DNA of 64,000 nt from Maylandia zebra (Eukaryota; Chordata; Actinopteri; Cichliformes; Cichlidae), in NCBI RefSeq assembly GCF_041146795.1, contig NC_135167.1, positions 1,813,454-1,877,453 of the forward strand, read 5' to 3'. The translations under genes and the position numbers were made by a program. Below are positions 9,802 through 22,400 of this stretch, one piece after another. The notes under the pieces were generated by a model that did not search any database, was not told the DNA's origin, and saw nothing but the letters and a program-made list of their open reading frames with translations. Every line of letters starts with the position of its first letter. The first letter of the stretch is position 1.

Positions 9802-12800
9802 ATGGCACAGTCCAAAAGAACTTCATCTGCATCCGGCAACAATATCAACATGACTCATTGGAATTCTCTTTATGATAATCTGGAACTGAGAACATTTCAA
9901 TACACAGACCATAATGTTCTAGACTTAGAAAAGGATATAGACCCGGAAAATAATTTCTACTACAACATCAGCTGTAACTGCTGCTACTTCACTGATGAAC
10001 AGTTTAAGCACACCATCAACACGGAAAATAAATTATCAATAATCCATTTTAATAGCAGAAGTCTGTATGCCAACTTCAACAATATAAAGGAATATCTAAA
10101 TGAGTTGACAAATCCATTTGGAATTATTGCCATTTCTGAAACATGGATCAATGCGGAGAAAGGAACGGACTTTGGACTGGAGGGATATGAAGTGAATTTT
10201 GTAAATAGAAGGAACAAGAGTGGAGGGGGAGTAGCTGTGTATGTGGATAAAAACCTAAACTACAAGGTGGTAGAAAGTATGACAACTGTAATTGATAATT
10301 TACTAGAATGTATAACAATTGAAATTTATAAGGAAAAAGAAAAAAATGTAATAATTAGCTGTATATATAGAACACCTGGCTCTAGTATTCAAGTATTTAA
10401 TGACTTCATAGAGGAAATATTCTCTAAAACAAATCAAAAAGTTATGTTTATCTGTGGTGATTTTAATATTGACCTGTTGAATCCAAAAAAGCATAAAATG
10501 AGCGACGAATTCCTAAACACTATGTACAGTTTGAGTTTACATCCTAAAATAACCAGGCCTAGCAGAATTACACCACATTGTGCCACCTTACTTGACAATA
10601 TTTTCACTAACAATATGGAAAACAACATTGTGAGCGGAATATTAATTAATGACATCAGTGATCACCTACCAGTTTTTGCAGTTTATGACACTAATTATAA
10701 GAAAAATCAGCATGAAGAACAACTGAGATACAGACGTGTAAGGACGAAAGAAACGATGACTGCATTTAAGAACGATCTATTAAATCAGGACTGGGACAAG
10801 GTGTACAAAGAAGCTGATATTGATATTGCATATGGCATATTTTTAAGAATATTCATGGAGTTGTACGATAAAAACTGTCCAACAATAAAATACAACAGAA
10901 AGCACAAATATTCAGATAGACCATGGCTCACTAAGGGTTTACAAAATGCATGTAAAAAGAAAAATACACTCTATATGGAATACCTCAAACAAAGAACAAA
11001 AGATGCTGAAAATAAATATAAAAAATACAAAAATAAGTTGACCAATATTATACGTGTATGTAGAAAGGAGTATTATAGTAAAATATTGAACAACAATAAA
11101 CATAATATGAAAGGAATATGGGATGTTTTAAACGGTATCATTAAAAATAATTCTGGACAACAAAGTTATCCACAATACTTTATCGATAATGGCAATATTA
11201 TGGAAAACACTGCTGATAAGGTCAACAGCTTTAATCATTATTTTGTAAATATTGGACCAAAACTGGCAGAACAAATTCCTGAGTCACTGCCATCAGTAGA
11301 CTGTAGTGAAAACCTGATTGATAGGAACCCTAACTCAATGTTCCTCACATCAGTGGAGGAAAAAGAAATAATTGACACTGTACACATGTGTAAATATAAA
11401 ACATCCACTGATTGTAATGATATTGACATGAAAATCGTCAAGAAGGTGATTGAAGGAATTGTAGGACCTCTAACATATATTTGCAACTTATCATTTCAGA
11501 TGGGAAAAGTGCCAAACAAAATGAAAATAGCTAAAGTTGTGCCGCTGTATAAAACCGGGGATAGACGCCACTTCACAAATTACAGGCCTGTTTCTTTACT
11601 ACCACAATTCTCCAAAATCCTAGAAAACCTGTTTAATAAACGATTAGACAAATTCTTAGATAAATATAAATTACTCTCTGACAGTCAATATGGATTCAGA
11701 TCAAAAAGATCAACATCTCTGGCATTAATCGAATCAATTGAGGAGATTACGAATGCTATAGATCAGAAACAGTATGCAGCTGGAGTATTTCTGGATCTCA
11801 AGAAAGCATTCGACACAATCAATCATGACATATTAATTAATAAACTGGAACGGTATGGGATTAGGGGGGTTGTACTGCAATGGGTGAAAAATTATTTAAG
11901 TGACCGGAAACAATTTGTGAAGCTGGGTGTCCATTCCTCATCATGCTTGGACATTGCTTGTGGTGTTCCACAAGGCTCTGTACTGGGTCCAAAATTATTT
12001 ATTATTTATATAAATGATATTTGTAAGGCATCTGATATATTAAAATTAGTATTATTTGCAGATGACACAAATATTTTTTGTTCTGGGGGGAATCTAAAGG
12101 AGCTGCTGGATACAATTACTTCAGAAATGTGCAAAATTAAAAAATGGTTTAACAGGAACAAACTATCGCTAAATCTAAGTAAAACTAAAATTATCTTATT
12201 TGGGAATTCCCTTAGAAATGCACAAGTGCAGATTCATGTAGATGGTGTGGAAATTGAAAGAGTACTTGAACATAAGTTTCTTGGTGTGATTATAGATGAT
12301 AAATTAAACTGGAAGTCTCATATAAATCATATACATAACAAAATTTCAAGAAGTGTCTCAATCTTGAGTAAAGTAAAACACATTCTGGACCACAAATCAC
12401 TCCACGTTCTCTATTGTTCCCTGATTGCACCGTATTTGAATTACTGTGCAGAGGTTTGGGGCAATACTTACAAATGTTCGCTATCATCAATCTTTATATT
12501 ACAAAAAAGGGCCATAAGGATAATCCATAAAACTGGTTACAGAGATCATACAAATCCACTATTCTTAAAATCAAAAATTCTAAAATTCACAGATCTGGTT
12601 CATTTTCTCACAGCACAAATTATATATAAAGCAATAAATAACCTGCTTCCTGACAATATTCTAAAAATGTTTTCTAAAAGGGAACGGGGATACAATTTGA
12701 GGGGGGAATTAAATTTAAAACATCCTCGTATCCGTACAACATTAAAAAGTTTTTGCATCTCTGTGTGTGGAGTGAAGCTGTGGAACAGACTAAGTAAAGA

Positions 12801-12888
12801 TATGAAGCAAAGTCCAAGCATGGCGCAGTTTAAAAAGCAGTTTAAGGATATGGTTTTTACAGGGTACAGGGAAAAGGTAGAGATTTGA
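9802..12888 (+). CDS. LINE ORF2: AP-type endonuclease and reverse transcriptase
   Basis: An uninterrupted frame of 1028 residues. The N-terminal third is an exonuclease/endonuclease/phosphatase-fold endonuclease, with HFNSRSL at about 82, the catalytic glutamate in ISETW (113), GDFNIDLL at about 218 and SDHLPVF at about 287. It nicks target DNA to prime reverse transcription. The reverse transcriptase follows: YRPVSLLP near 594, FLDLKKAFDTINH near 662, GVPQGSVLGP near 722 and the catalytic FADD box at 752-755. The C-terminal region ends in the conserved segment preceding GVKLWNRLS. The start at 9802 is the first in-frame ATG, but LINE ORF2 is often translated by reinitiation, so the true start is uncertain. 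All visible catalytic residues are intact, so the enzyme could be active even though ORF1 in this copy is not. The clade assignment (L2-like) is inferred from the 3' tail and overall sequence. Confidence 0.9.
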   Translation: MAQSKRTSSASGNNINMTHWNSLYDNLELRTFQYTDHNVLDLEKDIDPENNFYYNISCNCCYFTDEQFKHTINTENKLSIIHFNSRSLYANFNNIKEYLNELTNPFGIIAISETWINAEKGTDFGLEGYEVNFVNRRNKSGGGVAVYVDKNLNYKVVESMTTVIDNLLECITIEIYKEKEKNVIISCIYRTPGSSIQVFNDFIEEIFSKTNQKVMFICGDFNIDLLNPKKHKMSDEFLNTMYSLSLHPKITRPSRITPHCATLLDNIFTNNMENNIVSGILINDISDHLPVFAVYDTNYKKNQHEEQLRYRRVRTKETMTAFKNDLLNQDWDKVYKEADIDIAYGIFLRIFMELYDKNCPTIKYNRKHKYSDRPWLTKGLQNACKKKNTLYMEYLKQRTKDAENKYKKYKNKLTNIIRVCRKEYYSKILNNNKHNMKGIWDVLNGIIKNNSGQQSYPQYFIDNGNIMENTADKVNSFNHYFVNIGPKLAEQIPESLPSVDCSENLIDRNPNSMFLTSVEEKEIIDTVHMCKYKTSTDCNDIDMKIVKKVIEGIVGPLTYICNLSFQMGKVPNKMKIAKVVPLYKTGDRRHFTNYRPVSLLPQFSKILENLFNKRLDKFLDKYKLLSDSQYGFRSKRSTSLALIESIEEITNAIDQKQYAAGVFLDLKKAFDTINHDILINKLERYGIRGVVLQWVKNYLSDRKQFVKLGVHSSSCLDIACGVPQGSVLGPKLFIIYINDICKASDILKLVLFADDTNIFCSGGNLKELLDTITSEMCKIKKWFNRNKLSLNLSKTKIILFGNSLRNAQVQIHVDGVEIERVLEHKFLGVIIDDKLNWKSHINHIHNKISRSVSILSKVKHILDHKSLHVLYCSLIAPYLNYCAEVWGNTYKCSLSSIFILQKRAIRIIHKTGYRDHTNPLFLKSKILKFTDLVHFLTAQIIYKAINNLLPDNILKMFSKRERGYNLRGELNLKHPRIRTTLKSFCISVCGVKLWNRLSKDMKQSPSMAQFKKQFKDMVFTGYREKVEI

Positions 12889-12929
12889 TAGGGTGTTCTT
12901 GTCTAATATTTTCATGTGTGTGCGCATGC

Positions 12930-12986
12930 ACGGGTTTGTTGGTATGGGTATATATGTATGTGTATATGTATGTATATGTATGTGTG

Positions 12987-13031
<45 letters not shown>

Positions 13032-13153
13032 TTGTAGGTTGTGTATCCTTCAGGTGTTAATGGGGTTATTGAAAATGTGTATATGTGTGTATATACGTAG
13101 GTATGGATAGATAGAAACATATATGTGTATATATTAAAAAAAAAAAAAAAAAA
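12930..13153 (+). repeat. TATG/TA microsatellites and A-run in LINE 3' UTR
   Basis: Alternating TGTATG and (TA)n runs are followed by an A-run at about 13137-13153, all upstream of the element's own AATAAA. Confidence 0.9.
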
Positions 13154-13548
13154 TTACACATAACATATAATGTAATTACAAGGAGGTATTTCTGTAGTCT
13201 ATTGATACTAGAGAGTGGAAAAGGGGTGGGATTAAATAAGCTTATGCTTCTTCCTGCTCCTTTTTGAACATGGACGTTATTTGGAGTTGTGGTTGCTTGT
13301 TTTCCTTTTGTTTGCTTTGTTCATTTGTCTCTTTTAATTCTATTTTTTTTATACTTTTTCAACATGTTCAAAATAAAGATTCAATCAATCAATCAAAAAC
13401 TTCACTGCACATTAATAATATTACATATACTCGTTTTGTTAATCAGTTTCTTCTCTTTGTCCATTAAGCGTGACGTTGCACAGCGTTTTGCTGTGTGGAA
13501 TTGGCAGGATTTGCTTCTCTTTTCCACAGTTTTCAGAATAACATCATT

Positions 13549-13660
13549 AATAGAATAGAATAGAATAGAATTCAACTTTATTGTCATTGCACATGCACAG
13601 GTACAGGGCAACGAAATGCAGTTTGCATCCATCCAGAAGTGCTTTAGTGATAACGTGACA
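13549..13660 (-). repeat. LINE 3'-tail fragment (minus orientation)
   Basis: It begins with AATAGAATAGAATAG and continues CTTTATTGTCATTGCACATG, a motif that read on the other strand is the end of a Rex/Babar-type LINE. Similar tails occur near 15237, 19625 and 47495. Confidence 0.55.
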
Positions 13661-14811
13661 GTGTAAAATCTGGCACTGAAACATACAATAAACTATCTTT
13701 AAATGTAACTTTTCACATTTCAAAGTACTTTATATCCACGTGTTACTGTAATCTAAACTTCCAGCTGATAAACAGAGGCTGAGGCTCGTTCCTCTCCGTA
13801 GCAGCAGGTGGCGCTGTTCAGACGTCTGTGCGAGCCTCAAAGAGTTTGCGCCGACTCTTAATATTTCATATTTGGACAAAACTTCTAACATCTGGCTCCA
13901 CGTGCAGTAATTTAAAGAACTTCAGAGGCGTTGTGTATTTGTAGTCACGTCCGTTTCTGTTTCACAGACTTTTCTACAAATAAAAAAGCAGAGCGTGCGT
14001 GGATTGAAATGTTGAACTGAAAGTGAAACGCGTCGCTGTCTCAGATCTATAAGCTGTTTGAACACGCAGAGCGTGAATCACTCGAATCCCACACAGGAAA
14101 TACAGGTTGTGCTGACTGATGGAGAACAGGGATCCGCGTGGGAACCTCAGGAGGCGCAACTGAACTGAGCAAAGACGCTTATTTACATGATTTACGATGA
14201 CGTGTGAGTCACACACACGTGCGTGGGGCTGAATAAATAAATATATCGAGTATATGAACGCTTCATCCTGTTTACGAACAGGGTGACATCATCAGTTCTC
14301 CCCGCTCTCACCCAATGGTCTTTGAGAAGTGGCGACATCTCTGAGAGTCAGGAAACCCTCTCTCCCGGAAAATAAAGCGAGAGTACGTGAATGTAACTTC
14401 CGGTCCTTTCTTTCCAAAATAATACCCACACCCCGCGCCTCAGCGTGAGTGTGACAAAACATTTCACACTCAGTATTAAATAATTATAATAAAAATTCAA
14501 TTAAAAATATTTTGTGAAAGTTTTTTTTCAATAAAGGTATGACGTAATCACCTTGAGTTTATTTCTTTTATATTTATTCTCCTTCGCCCAGACCCTTCAT
14601 TTTCTTTTATAAATGTATCTTAAACCCATCATTACCTACAAAGGGCCTCACACACAGTCTGAGATAGACTCCCTTGAGTCCTAATATGCTACTGCTAAGA
14701 GGTACTTTTTCATTTTCAGAAATGTGGAACTTCAAATGTCACTGAGAACCACATATATGCCTATAAAATATGTTTTAAGCCAATTTTTCCCCAACAGAAA
14801 CAGCTGCTCAG
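13661..14811. other. Non-coding DNA
   Basis: No gene was seen. It contains the second copy of the 62-bp duplicated segment (14618-14679) and the target-site duplication CTGCTCAG at 14804-14811, immediately before the next hAT element. Confidence 0.4.
14618..14679 (+). repeat. 62-bp segment, second copy
   Basis: It matches 8283-8344 with about two substitutions. No further receptor-like sequence is visible on either side here. Confidence 0.7.
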
Positions 14812-15236
14812 CAGGGCTGGACCGGTAATCTGGCATTTTCCCGGTGACCTGATGGGTCATTTACCCACCGACCCAACACACACTGACAGCATCCATTCGC
14901 TCATTTCCGATACGGACACTGCCCAATCAAATCCCTGAACTCCTCCCCTCATGCAACTTGTAAAAGAGAGTTTACCTTGGAGGAAGTGGTGAAAAGGTCA
15001 AATTTAGCACCAGCAGAGAAAAAGTGCAGGAGGCGGGACAACAGCAGAGTGAGGAAGAGGTAGAGGAAGGTGAAAATAATGTGTTAAGAACATAGAGAGA
15101 GGGACTAAGTGATTCTATTCAGGTGCTGTGGAGAGCATCCTCACACAGAACATCACATCCTGGGATTAGTTGTGTTCAGGACCGAAAAGCTCTTCACAGA
15201 GTGATGTGTGCTGCAGAGCGCTGCTGCTCACGTCAA

Positions 15237-15390
15237 AGTAAACTTTATTGTCATCTCTGCTGTACACAGTGCAGTATATAGAGACCGGATGAAGAGGTTC
15301 GAGTTACATTCAGTGCAAAAGACAAGCAATAAATATAAGAAGAGTAAGAAATAAATACACACTTTAAAACTAAGGTAAAAGGATCAATAA
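15237..15390 (-). repeat. LINE 3'-tail fragment inside hAT
   Basis: It starts AAACTTTATTGTCATCTCTG, the complement of a LINE 3' end, and abuts a plus-oriented LINE fragment of another family. Confidence 0.5.
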
Positions 15391-15394
15391 CAGC

Positions 15395-15957
15395 ATCTCC
15401 CTTCCCTTCAGGACATTTACACCAGGAGATGTTGGTCCAGAGCAGCTCCCATCCCAGTGACTTGTTTTTGGAAGGTTCCACACCATCGGGGCAAAGACAG
15501 AGAGTGAAGAGGAGCTTCTATCCTCAGGCCATTCGAGCCAGGACATGCCCCCACTCCCCTCATAGCATCACCATAAGGGTCTGGAACTGGATTTTATATC
15601 ATATTCTTGTTACATTGCAGAACTTTCACTGTCATAATTCATATCATGTCTGATTTATTATACGTCACGCGCTGCTACACTGATAATGCTGCTTCACTAT
15701 GCTTACATTGCTCTGCTCAGTCTGTTACTTTGGTAGTTTCGGTTACTTTTGGTCTACTTTTGCTCTGTCAGCACATTGCTGTGCCAATGTGGCACAAAGC
15801 ACTTTAACATTCCATTTCCACAATGTACACTTTCAGGTTTTTTATTTAAAGTTTCAGAGTTTTGATTTAGATTTTCTTATTGCTTATAATGTTTTGCAGT
15901 GTCAGGACACACTTCACTGTGTGTTGTACTTGTATGACAAGTGGTAAATAAAGACTC
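15395..15957 (+). repeat. LINE 3' fragment with reverse-transcriptase C-terminus
   Basis: The end of an ORF2-like frame reads QRVKRSFYPQAIRAR near 15500; the RSFxPxAxxLxN-type motif closes Rex/Babar-like proteins. About 400 bp of 3' UTR follow, ending in AATAAAGACTCTTGG. Confidence 0.55.
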
Positions 15958-16171
15958 TTGGAATAATCAAGGATTCACGTAAAATGCATGACCACTTTGA
16001 TCAGGAGCCACTCCTAACAGCTAAAGTGTGCAACAAAGAAGGAACCCAGGAACAACTGTACCAACCGAGAAACAATTTCAATATCAGGAATCAAACAAAA
16101 TGACACATGCACACATCATATTCTACCCTCATATACATTTTTTTATATCCAAGTCCAGCCCTGCTGCTCAG

Positions 16172-16427
16172 TGATGTCATGCCTTAATTATTATTTATCT
16201 TTTTAAATCCTCGGAGACCTTTATTTTGAAGCAGTTTCCGGTTGGGCCGGCCTCCCGCCGTTAGAGCTTCACTGAGCTCGGGGTCATGCTGCAATCTTAG
16301 CGGAGTCTGACTGATGAGTGCGGAGCTGTGGTGTCGGCTGCTTCGTTCTTGAGCCCAGCCTCCGTCGGCCGTGTGTTGAGTCGCTTTCCCGGAGTATTTT
16401 GTGCGGGGTTGAAGCCGTTCGTCCAGG
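16172..16427 (+). promoter_or_regulatory. sh3gl3: sh3gl3 5' UTR and probable promoter region
   Basis: This CpG-rich stretch lies between the right target duplication of the hAT element and the sh3gl3 start codon. Its position and base composition suggest the promoter and 5' UTR. No TATA box was identified and the transcription start is not defined. Confidence 0.45.
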
Positions 16428-16472
16428 ATGTCTGTGGCCGGGCTGAAGAAGCAGTTCCACAAAGCCAGTCAG
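16428..16472 (+). CDS. sh3gl3: sh3gl3 coding exon 1
   Basis: It encodes [15 protein letters not shown], the invariant endophilin-A start and the membrane-inserting H0 helix. Donor GTATGG, phase 0. Confidence 0.93.
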
Positions 16473-19400
16473 GTATGGAGGCGCCCGACAACAGCAGTTC
16501 GGATGCGGACCCTGATCTCCGCTTCAACATCAAACCGTGAACGGAATCAGGCTGTAGTTGGTCTGAAAACACGACAAGTCTGAGTTGTTATCGCTTAAAA
16601 ATCGTGGGTTTCAAAACGTGTTTGCAGGGTGTGGATGGAGCGTTACTTTTCCGCCCAGATAAGTTGTTTTTATCGGAGATAACGTCACACCAAACACTGC
16701 TGGGAAAATCTGATGATTTAATCTAATTTCACACACACACACAAATAGATTCATCTTAAGCCACAGTTATGGACTTTTTATCAATTTATGTAATCCGGTG
16801 AATAATTCGTCTTCATTGTTGTTGCCATACAAGTTCTTGTGAAACGTCAGACTTTGCTGTTTCCACAGTAAAACCAACAGGAAACACTAACAGAGAAGTA
16901 CACGTAACTGTTTTTATTATGAATGTTTCGAGAGGCTTTAGGTCGACGTCTGGTTTGATTTTATCCCCTGAAAGGAAATCACACATGAAGCCCGTTTTTA
17001 GGCTTCATGGCGATGTTTGTGTGACTGAGGCACCAGCCAGATGTTTCGCACCTGCCACAGCTGCGCCGCGCAGTCATTTAAAGGCAGGTGGAGCAGTCTT
17101 TATCAGGTGGATTTCACTCCCGGGCTGTACGGTTTGTGTTATCTGGGTGAAGCTCCATTAGACTCAAATACCTTTTAACGTTACATGATAAAAATACCAT
17201 TGAACCAGTGGAAGGACCTGCTATTCCCACTGCCACCAAAAACACTGTGGTTTGTGGGCGGCTGTGAGTAACATCTAACATTTGGACAACTTGGAAACAG
17301 CTCACAGACTGTTAGTCTCAGTGAACCTTCATCTTCACCTTTAAATAAGAATTCGCTCCAGTTATCAGTAGATCACAGGCTGGTTTCCATCAGCTTCCAT
17401 CAGTCTCAGTGGGATTCGCTACACAGCACTGAATCTGTACGTTTAATACCATGATATGTACTGGTGATGCTGGGTGAATCGGCTCAGCTTGCATGATTTG
17501 CTCTCTCTGTTGCATTTGATACAGCAGAGCATGCGAGAAGTATTGATTTCCATCAGTATTGGTGACTGTGCTTGTGGCGCACCACAGGGCTCCATTGTGG
17601 CCCCTTTGTCATGTTAGCAGCTGTTCCTTGTGTTCATATTTAAATCGCTTTTATGCTGATGATACTCGGATATATCTGCGCTTTAAACCAAGCAGAAGCT
17701 CCTTAATAAATTCCTTCAAATGAAACTAAATCAAACCTGATGGTACAAAAGATAGATGTAGCTGCCATTGTCATCTTGGTGTTTTTAAAATGATGTTAAA
17801 AGAAGGATTCTGACGGTGGAAGCTGAGAAGGACCAGGATTTGGGAAATGTTCTTAATGTTTGATTCAGTATGTCTGTGCAGCTTCTCGTGGTCGTCTGAA
17901 GAACTTGAAAAAAGGTGGCGACTGGGCTGTTTTAAGAGTTCTTTAACAACCACCTCCTAAGGGGACAACCCCAACCTGGGGTTAAATAGCTGGGACTCTC
18001 CACCTTTGTTTTTAGAACTGAAGAAGCTTCTTGGATGAGAACTGAAAGAAGTCCGTTTTATTCAGTACGACCCCAAATGAGTCACAGAGTACTGAAGTGT
18101 TAGCAGAGGTCCGGGGCAGCGCCGCTTTGGCGCTGCAGGTATCACCCCGTGGTGGAGATCTGTCATCAACGTGAGCTTCTTCCTTTTAAGACGTTTATAT
18201 ACGTTTTAAAGCACTTGGTTCTTGTTTTAACCTTGAGAATGTTATCTCTGCTGTTCTGTGATTTGCCTTTTCAGTGTCCATTCACCGTTGTGTGTGTGTT
18301 TCTGTGAATGGTGTAAACTGTTTTTAATCACGTCCCCTGAATAGTTTCCAGGTTGTTTTTTGGTTAAACGTGCTTCAGATCTGCTCTCAGCAGTGGGGCA
18401 GTAGAATAAACTGATTTGATTTGTCATAGGAAGCGGGACTTGTGTGTTGGTTTTAGTCTATTTTTATTGTGTGTTATGTCTTCACAATGCATCGTGGCAG
18501 CAGGAAGACACAGAGTGTAGCCCACAGATTGCATCAGAGGCCTTTGCTGCGGTTATCGAGGCAACTTCAGGTTGAACCCTGTTTGTGAAGGTGGGTCACA
18601 TCTAACTGGGATAAATTGCCACGGTAACTGATGCTGCAGACCCAACCTGCTCCGAAGCACTTACGTTTGAGATGAGCGCTCGATAGGTATGAAGTCAGCA
18701 CTGACCGACCAATACGATCTCTGGAAACTAGCGTCAGAATTCCTGAAAGTTCCATGTGACCTCAGAGAGTACGGAGCATCAGTAAGATAAAGACTCTGAG
18801 TCACAACTTTATTGCTGATTCTATTTTTTATGGCCCTGTAAGCGCTGCTATCTGATCCCACGCCTGTTTGTGTTTGTGGACTCACAGTCGCCACTTTTTC
18901 TGCTTTTACTTCCTGCTTCAAACAAACTTCACGCAGCAGATTGGGAAACCCTCAGGAGACTTATGGACCTGATAACCACCTACGTGTGACCACTTAGCAT
19001 GATCGATGATGAAGGGGAAGATATCCTGGATCCCGTCAAAGTCGCTTAATAGTGCAGCCTTGCAGATGAACCTAAACTAAAACGTTAGGAGCTCGGTGTG
19101 TTAGTCTTCTTTAGAGCCGTCGTTTCCAAAATGAACCTCGTGTTTCATTTAGTAAGACCGTAAACTCATCAGCAGGGCGTGTAATGAGCCCAGAGACCAT
19201 GTGAGCAGCAGGCTCGTCTTCTCATAGACTGTAATCAGATTTCTTTTATAACCAGAGGAGTCGCCCCCTGCTGGCCATTAGAAAAAATGCCGGTTTGAGG
19301 TCATCTTTCCGTCTTTGGTTTCCACCTTCGTGGAGAGCTGTGGTCAGCCTCTGTTTGAGGCCTGGCTTTGTTTCAGTCAGAGTGCTGATTTCTTCTCTTA

Positions 19401-22400
19401 GTTAAACACTCGCACAGTGACAGTGAGGCGTTACAGGCCTGGGCCTGTGTTATTATTATCTTTAGCCACATAACGTGATAATTAGTCAGCTAAAGGCTGC
19501 AGCCCTGTGTGACTGTGCGCATGAACAAGAGAAAAATGAATCCATAATAAAGAGCGATCCAACCTTTTATTCATCAGTGATCGCCTGTGCTCAGTATTGC
19601 TTTTTTAAAAATTACTTTATGTTTTTATAAATAGAATAAAATAGCCCTTTATTGTCATTGTACGTGTGCAACAAAATTGTGGGTGCTCCACGTCAGCTGT
19701 GCCGGAATAAAATATAAATAGCAGAATATGTACAAAATAAGAGAAGGGCCCACGTTAGACAAGACTTGGTCTGAATAGAGTCCGTGTATGAGTGACGGGG
19801 GTTACTCAGACCGTGGCTCAGATTGGTGAGGTGGGTGGGGGGGGGGGGGGGGGGGTTGCGTATAAGATGAAGTGTTAATCTTAGGTGCTGCAGCCCTTTC
19901 ACCATCGACTGAGCAGGTGGCGTTGTGTCTGTCTCTGTAAGTCTGCAGATGTGAGTGTGAATAACAAACAGCTGGCTGATACAGCTCTCACCGTCAGCTC
20001 TGGGGTTTGGAGCTGTGAACACACCACACAGAAAACGCACCACATTCTCCAATCGCATTTTTATCTTTACCAAACTTGAACATGTACCCCTTTACTCCTT
20101 GAAGGGGGAGTGGGAGTTCCCCTTGAAGCTCTTCTCTGAACTGAGGCCTTTCCGTCATATTTCGGCTGTTTACAGAACAACACGACTGGGTTTGCATCAG
20201 CCGTCAGTGAGGGTGCTCTCTGCCAGTCCAGCCGCCCTCAGAAAAACACAGAAACTGCTCAGCGTCATCAAATGGTCATGAAACCAAGACTTTATTGATA
20301 TACTGAGGTGTCATGTGGGTACTGGGAAGGTCGTCTTTAAGAGCGAAAGAGTTCAAGAAAATACATAAAGGCAGGAGTGGGCAACTCCAGGCCTCGAGGG
20401 CCGGTGTCCTGCAGGTTTTAGATCCTGGGTCAGCACACCTGAATCACATGATTAGTTCATTGCCAGGCCTCTGGAGAACTTCAAGACATGTTGAAGAGGT
20501 CATTCAGCCATTAAATCAGCTGTGTTGGATCAAGGACACATCTGAAACCTGCAGACACAGGACCTCGAGGCCTGGAGTCGCCCACCCCTGCATTTAGGTG
20601 TCGAGTGATGATGGTGGATTGCTCTCTCAGGGTTGGAGGACAGGCAGTTTATGTATCGTGGGATCTTGTTCAAGAATGGTGTTAAGGTGGAGCGTGTGGT
20701 GACTGGCAGGATGGTGCTGGTCCACCTTAACAGGTTTAATTTACCCATAATTCACTGCACCAGTATCCTGCTTCAGATAGTCGAGCTCTACAGGGCTCTA
20801 AGCTGCAGCCACACTGGAAGCGGTTCATTCGCCGTGCGTCGATTTGAGGCTGATGGATGGTCACTAGTGGAGATTCCTGGCTCTGGTTGCCTAGGTAACC
20901 AACTAATGCATTTACTACCAGGTCATGTGTTAATCATCGGGCTGCTCTGAGTGTTTGTCTCCACACATGCTGCTGTGCTTCGTGGACGGACACCTCGCTC
21001 CGGGCTCGTCTGCTCCGGGCATCTTTGCTTTGTTCAGTCTGACCGTGCTGCCACTCTTCAGACAGAAGAGGCTTCTCCTGCAGCCTTTCCAAACAGACAT
21101 ACTTGTTCAGTCTTTTTCTGCTTGTGCTGTCATGAACTTCAACCTTTAACCGAGGCCCGTCGAGTCTTAGATGGACCTCTTGGGTTTCTCTAAGCGTCTC
21201 ACGGTCTGAGCTTGGGATGAATTTGCTGGGACATATTTTCCACACCTGAATGCTCCAGACCTGACTCTGCTGTTCAGGTGACTCCACGGAGGCAGCTTAT
21301 TCAAATCTGACAGAATAAAACTTTTAGGATTGCAGCTGTGATTAACGAACGCTTCCAGATTGAACGCTGCATACCTCGGCCTCCGCCCTGCAGTGTCTCC
21401 TGCCTCATGAAGTAGCTTCAGGTATGTGACTGGTGAGAGCGCTGATGCTGAGCTCTGTTTAATCACGGTGTCCTCTCACAGCAGGCTGTATGAACGCTGT
21501 CGTGTCTGTGAAATTATTCCTACGTGCACAAGCTGAAAGTCAACCTGCCACTTCCTGTTTGTGCATCAGTGTGCGGTGCACGACATCATAGATTGTGTTT
21601 TATTTTAAACACACGTGAAAGATAAACTCGAGGTCGACTTGGTTTCCACTTTCACTTATTTTCCGTGAGAAAAAGATGCAGACTGGGTGAAACCCGATGA
21701 ATGCTCAGTGTTCCCTACCTGTGTGTTTTTCCAGGTACCTTTGATCTGTTTGTTTGAGTCCTGCACTGATAACAGTAAAAATCAATGCAAAGCATTTCAG
21801 AGCTTCTCTAACGCTGGCGTCACCCGCTGTGGTTTCCTGCTGCTGGAACACGGCGACACAGACTGATAGCGGCGCTCGTCAGCGTCGGCCTCTCCTGCAC
21901 AGAAAAAACAAATCAGACGTGTTTTTACAGCGAGCTGCTCGTCGTGTGTTTCACGAACATTGTTTGCTGTTCACCTGCTTCCTGACACCGGGGTGGAGAC
22001 CAGATGAACCAGCAGGAGATAACCGGGAAGGGAAACGCTATCACTTCCTGTTTATTTCAGCCACATCTCTCTTTGTTTCCACTATTGTTGGAAAAGCAGC
22101 ACAATTAATATAGCAGAATATTTTCTCTGCCCGTTTTGGAAAAATCCTCAGTGCTGGGGGGTTTATAGTTGCACTCAGGTCCAAACCACTACTGAATTCT
22201 ATGGAACAGCTGCTGCATAAGATAAGATAAGATAAGATAAGATAACCTTTATTAGTCCCACACGTGGGAAATTTGTTTTGTCACAGCAGGAAGTGGACAG
22301 TGCAAAAGTTATGACGCAAAAATTAGAATACAATAAGAATAAATACAGTACACAGCTGTACAGAATAGAATAAAATAATATACTATATACAGTAGAATAA

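Larger units (their letters stand above)
9371..13396 (+). mobile_element. L2-like non-LTR retrotransposon (LINE), 5'-truncated
   Basis: The element holds the end of ORF1, a complete ORF2 and a 3' UTR. The 3' end carries AATAAA at 13372 followed by an ATCA-type short tandem tail, the microsatellite-like ending used by L2/CR1-type LINEs instead of a long poly(A). The 3' UTR also contains TATG/TA microsatellites (12930-13022) and an A-run near 13137. ORF1 is truncated and frameshifted while ORF2 is open throughout, which fits a fairly recent 5'-truncated insertion. The target-site duplication could not be defined. Confidence 0.85.
14812..16163 (+). mobile_element. hAT-like element carrying LINE fragments
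   Basis: The termini are CAGGGCTGGAC at the left and its complement GTCCAGCCCTG at the right. They are flanked by a perfect 8-bp duplication CTGCTCAG (14804-14811 and 16164-16171). Two LINE 3' fragments in opposite orientation sit inside it (15237-15390 and 15395-15957). No transposase is visible. A related CAGGGCTGGACTGGG sequence lies inside the composite hAT at 2272, with its counterpart near 63896. The element ends 264 bp before the sh3gl3 start codon. Confidence 0.82.

Noticed and set aside
12857-13120. 87-codon minus-strand frame rich in YIYTHT repeats
   Set aside because: It is a translation of the TATG/TA microsatellite in the LINE 3' UTR.
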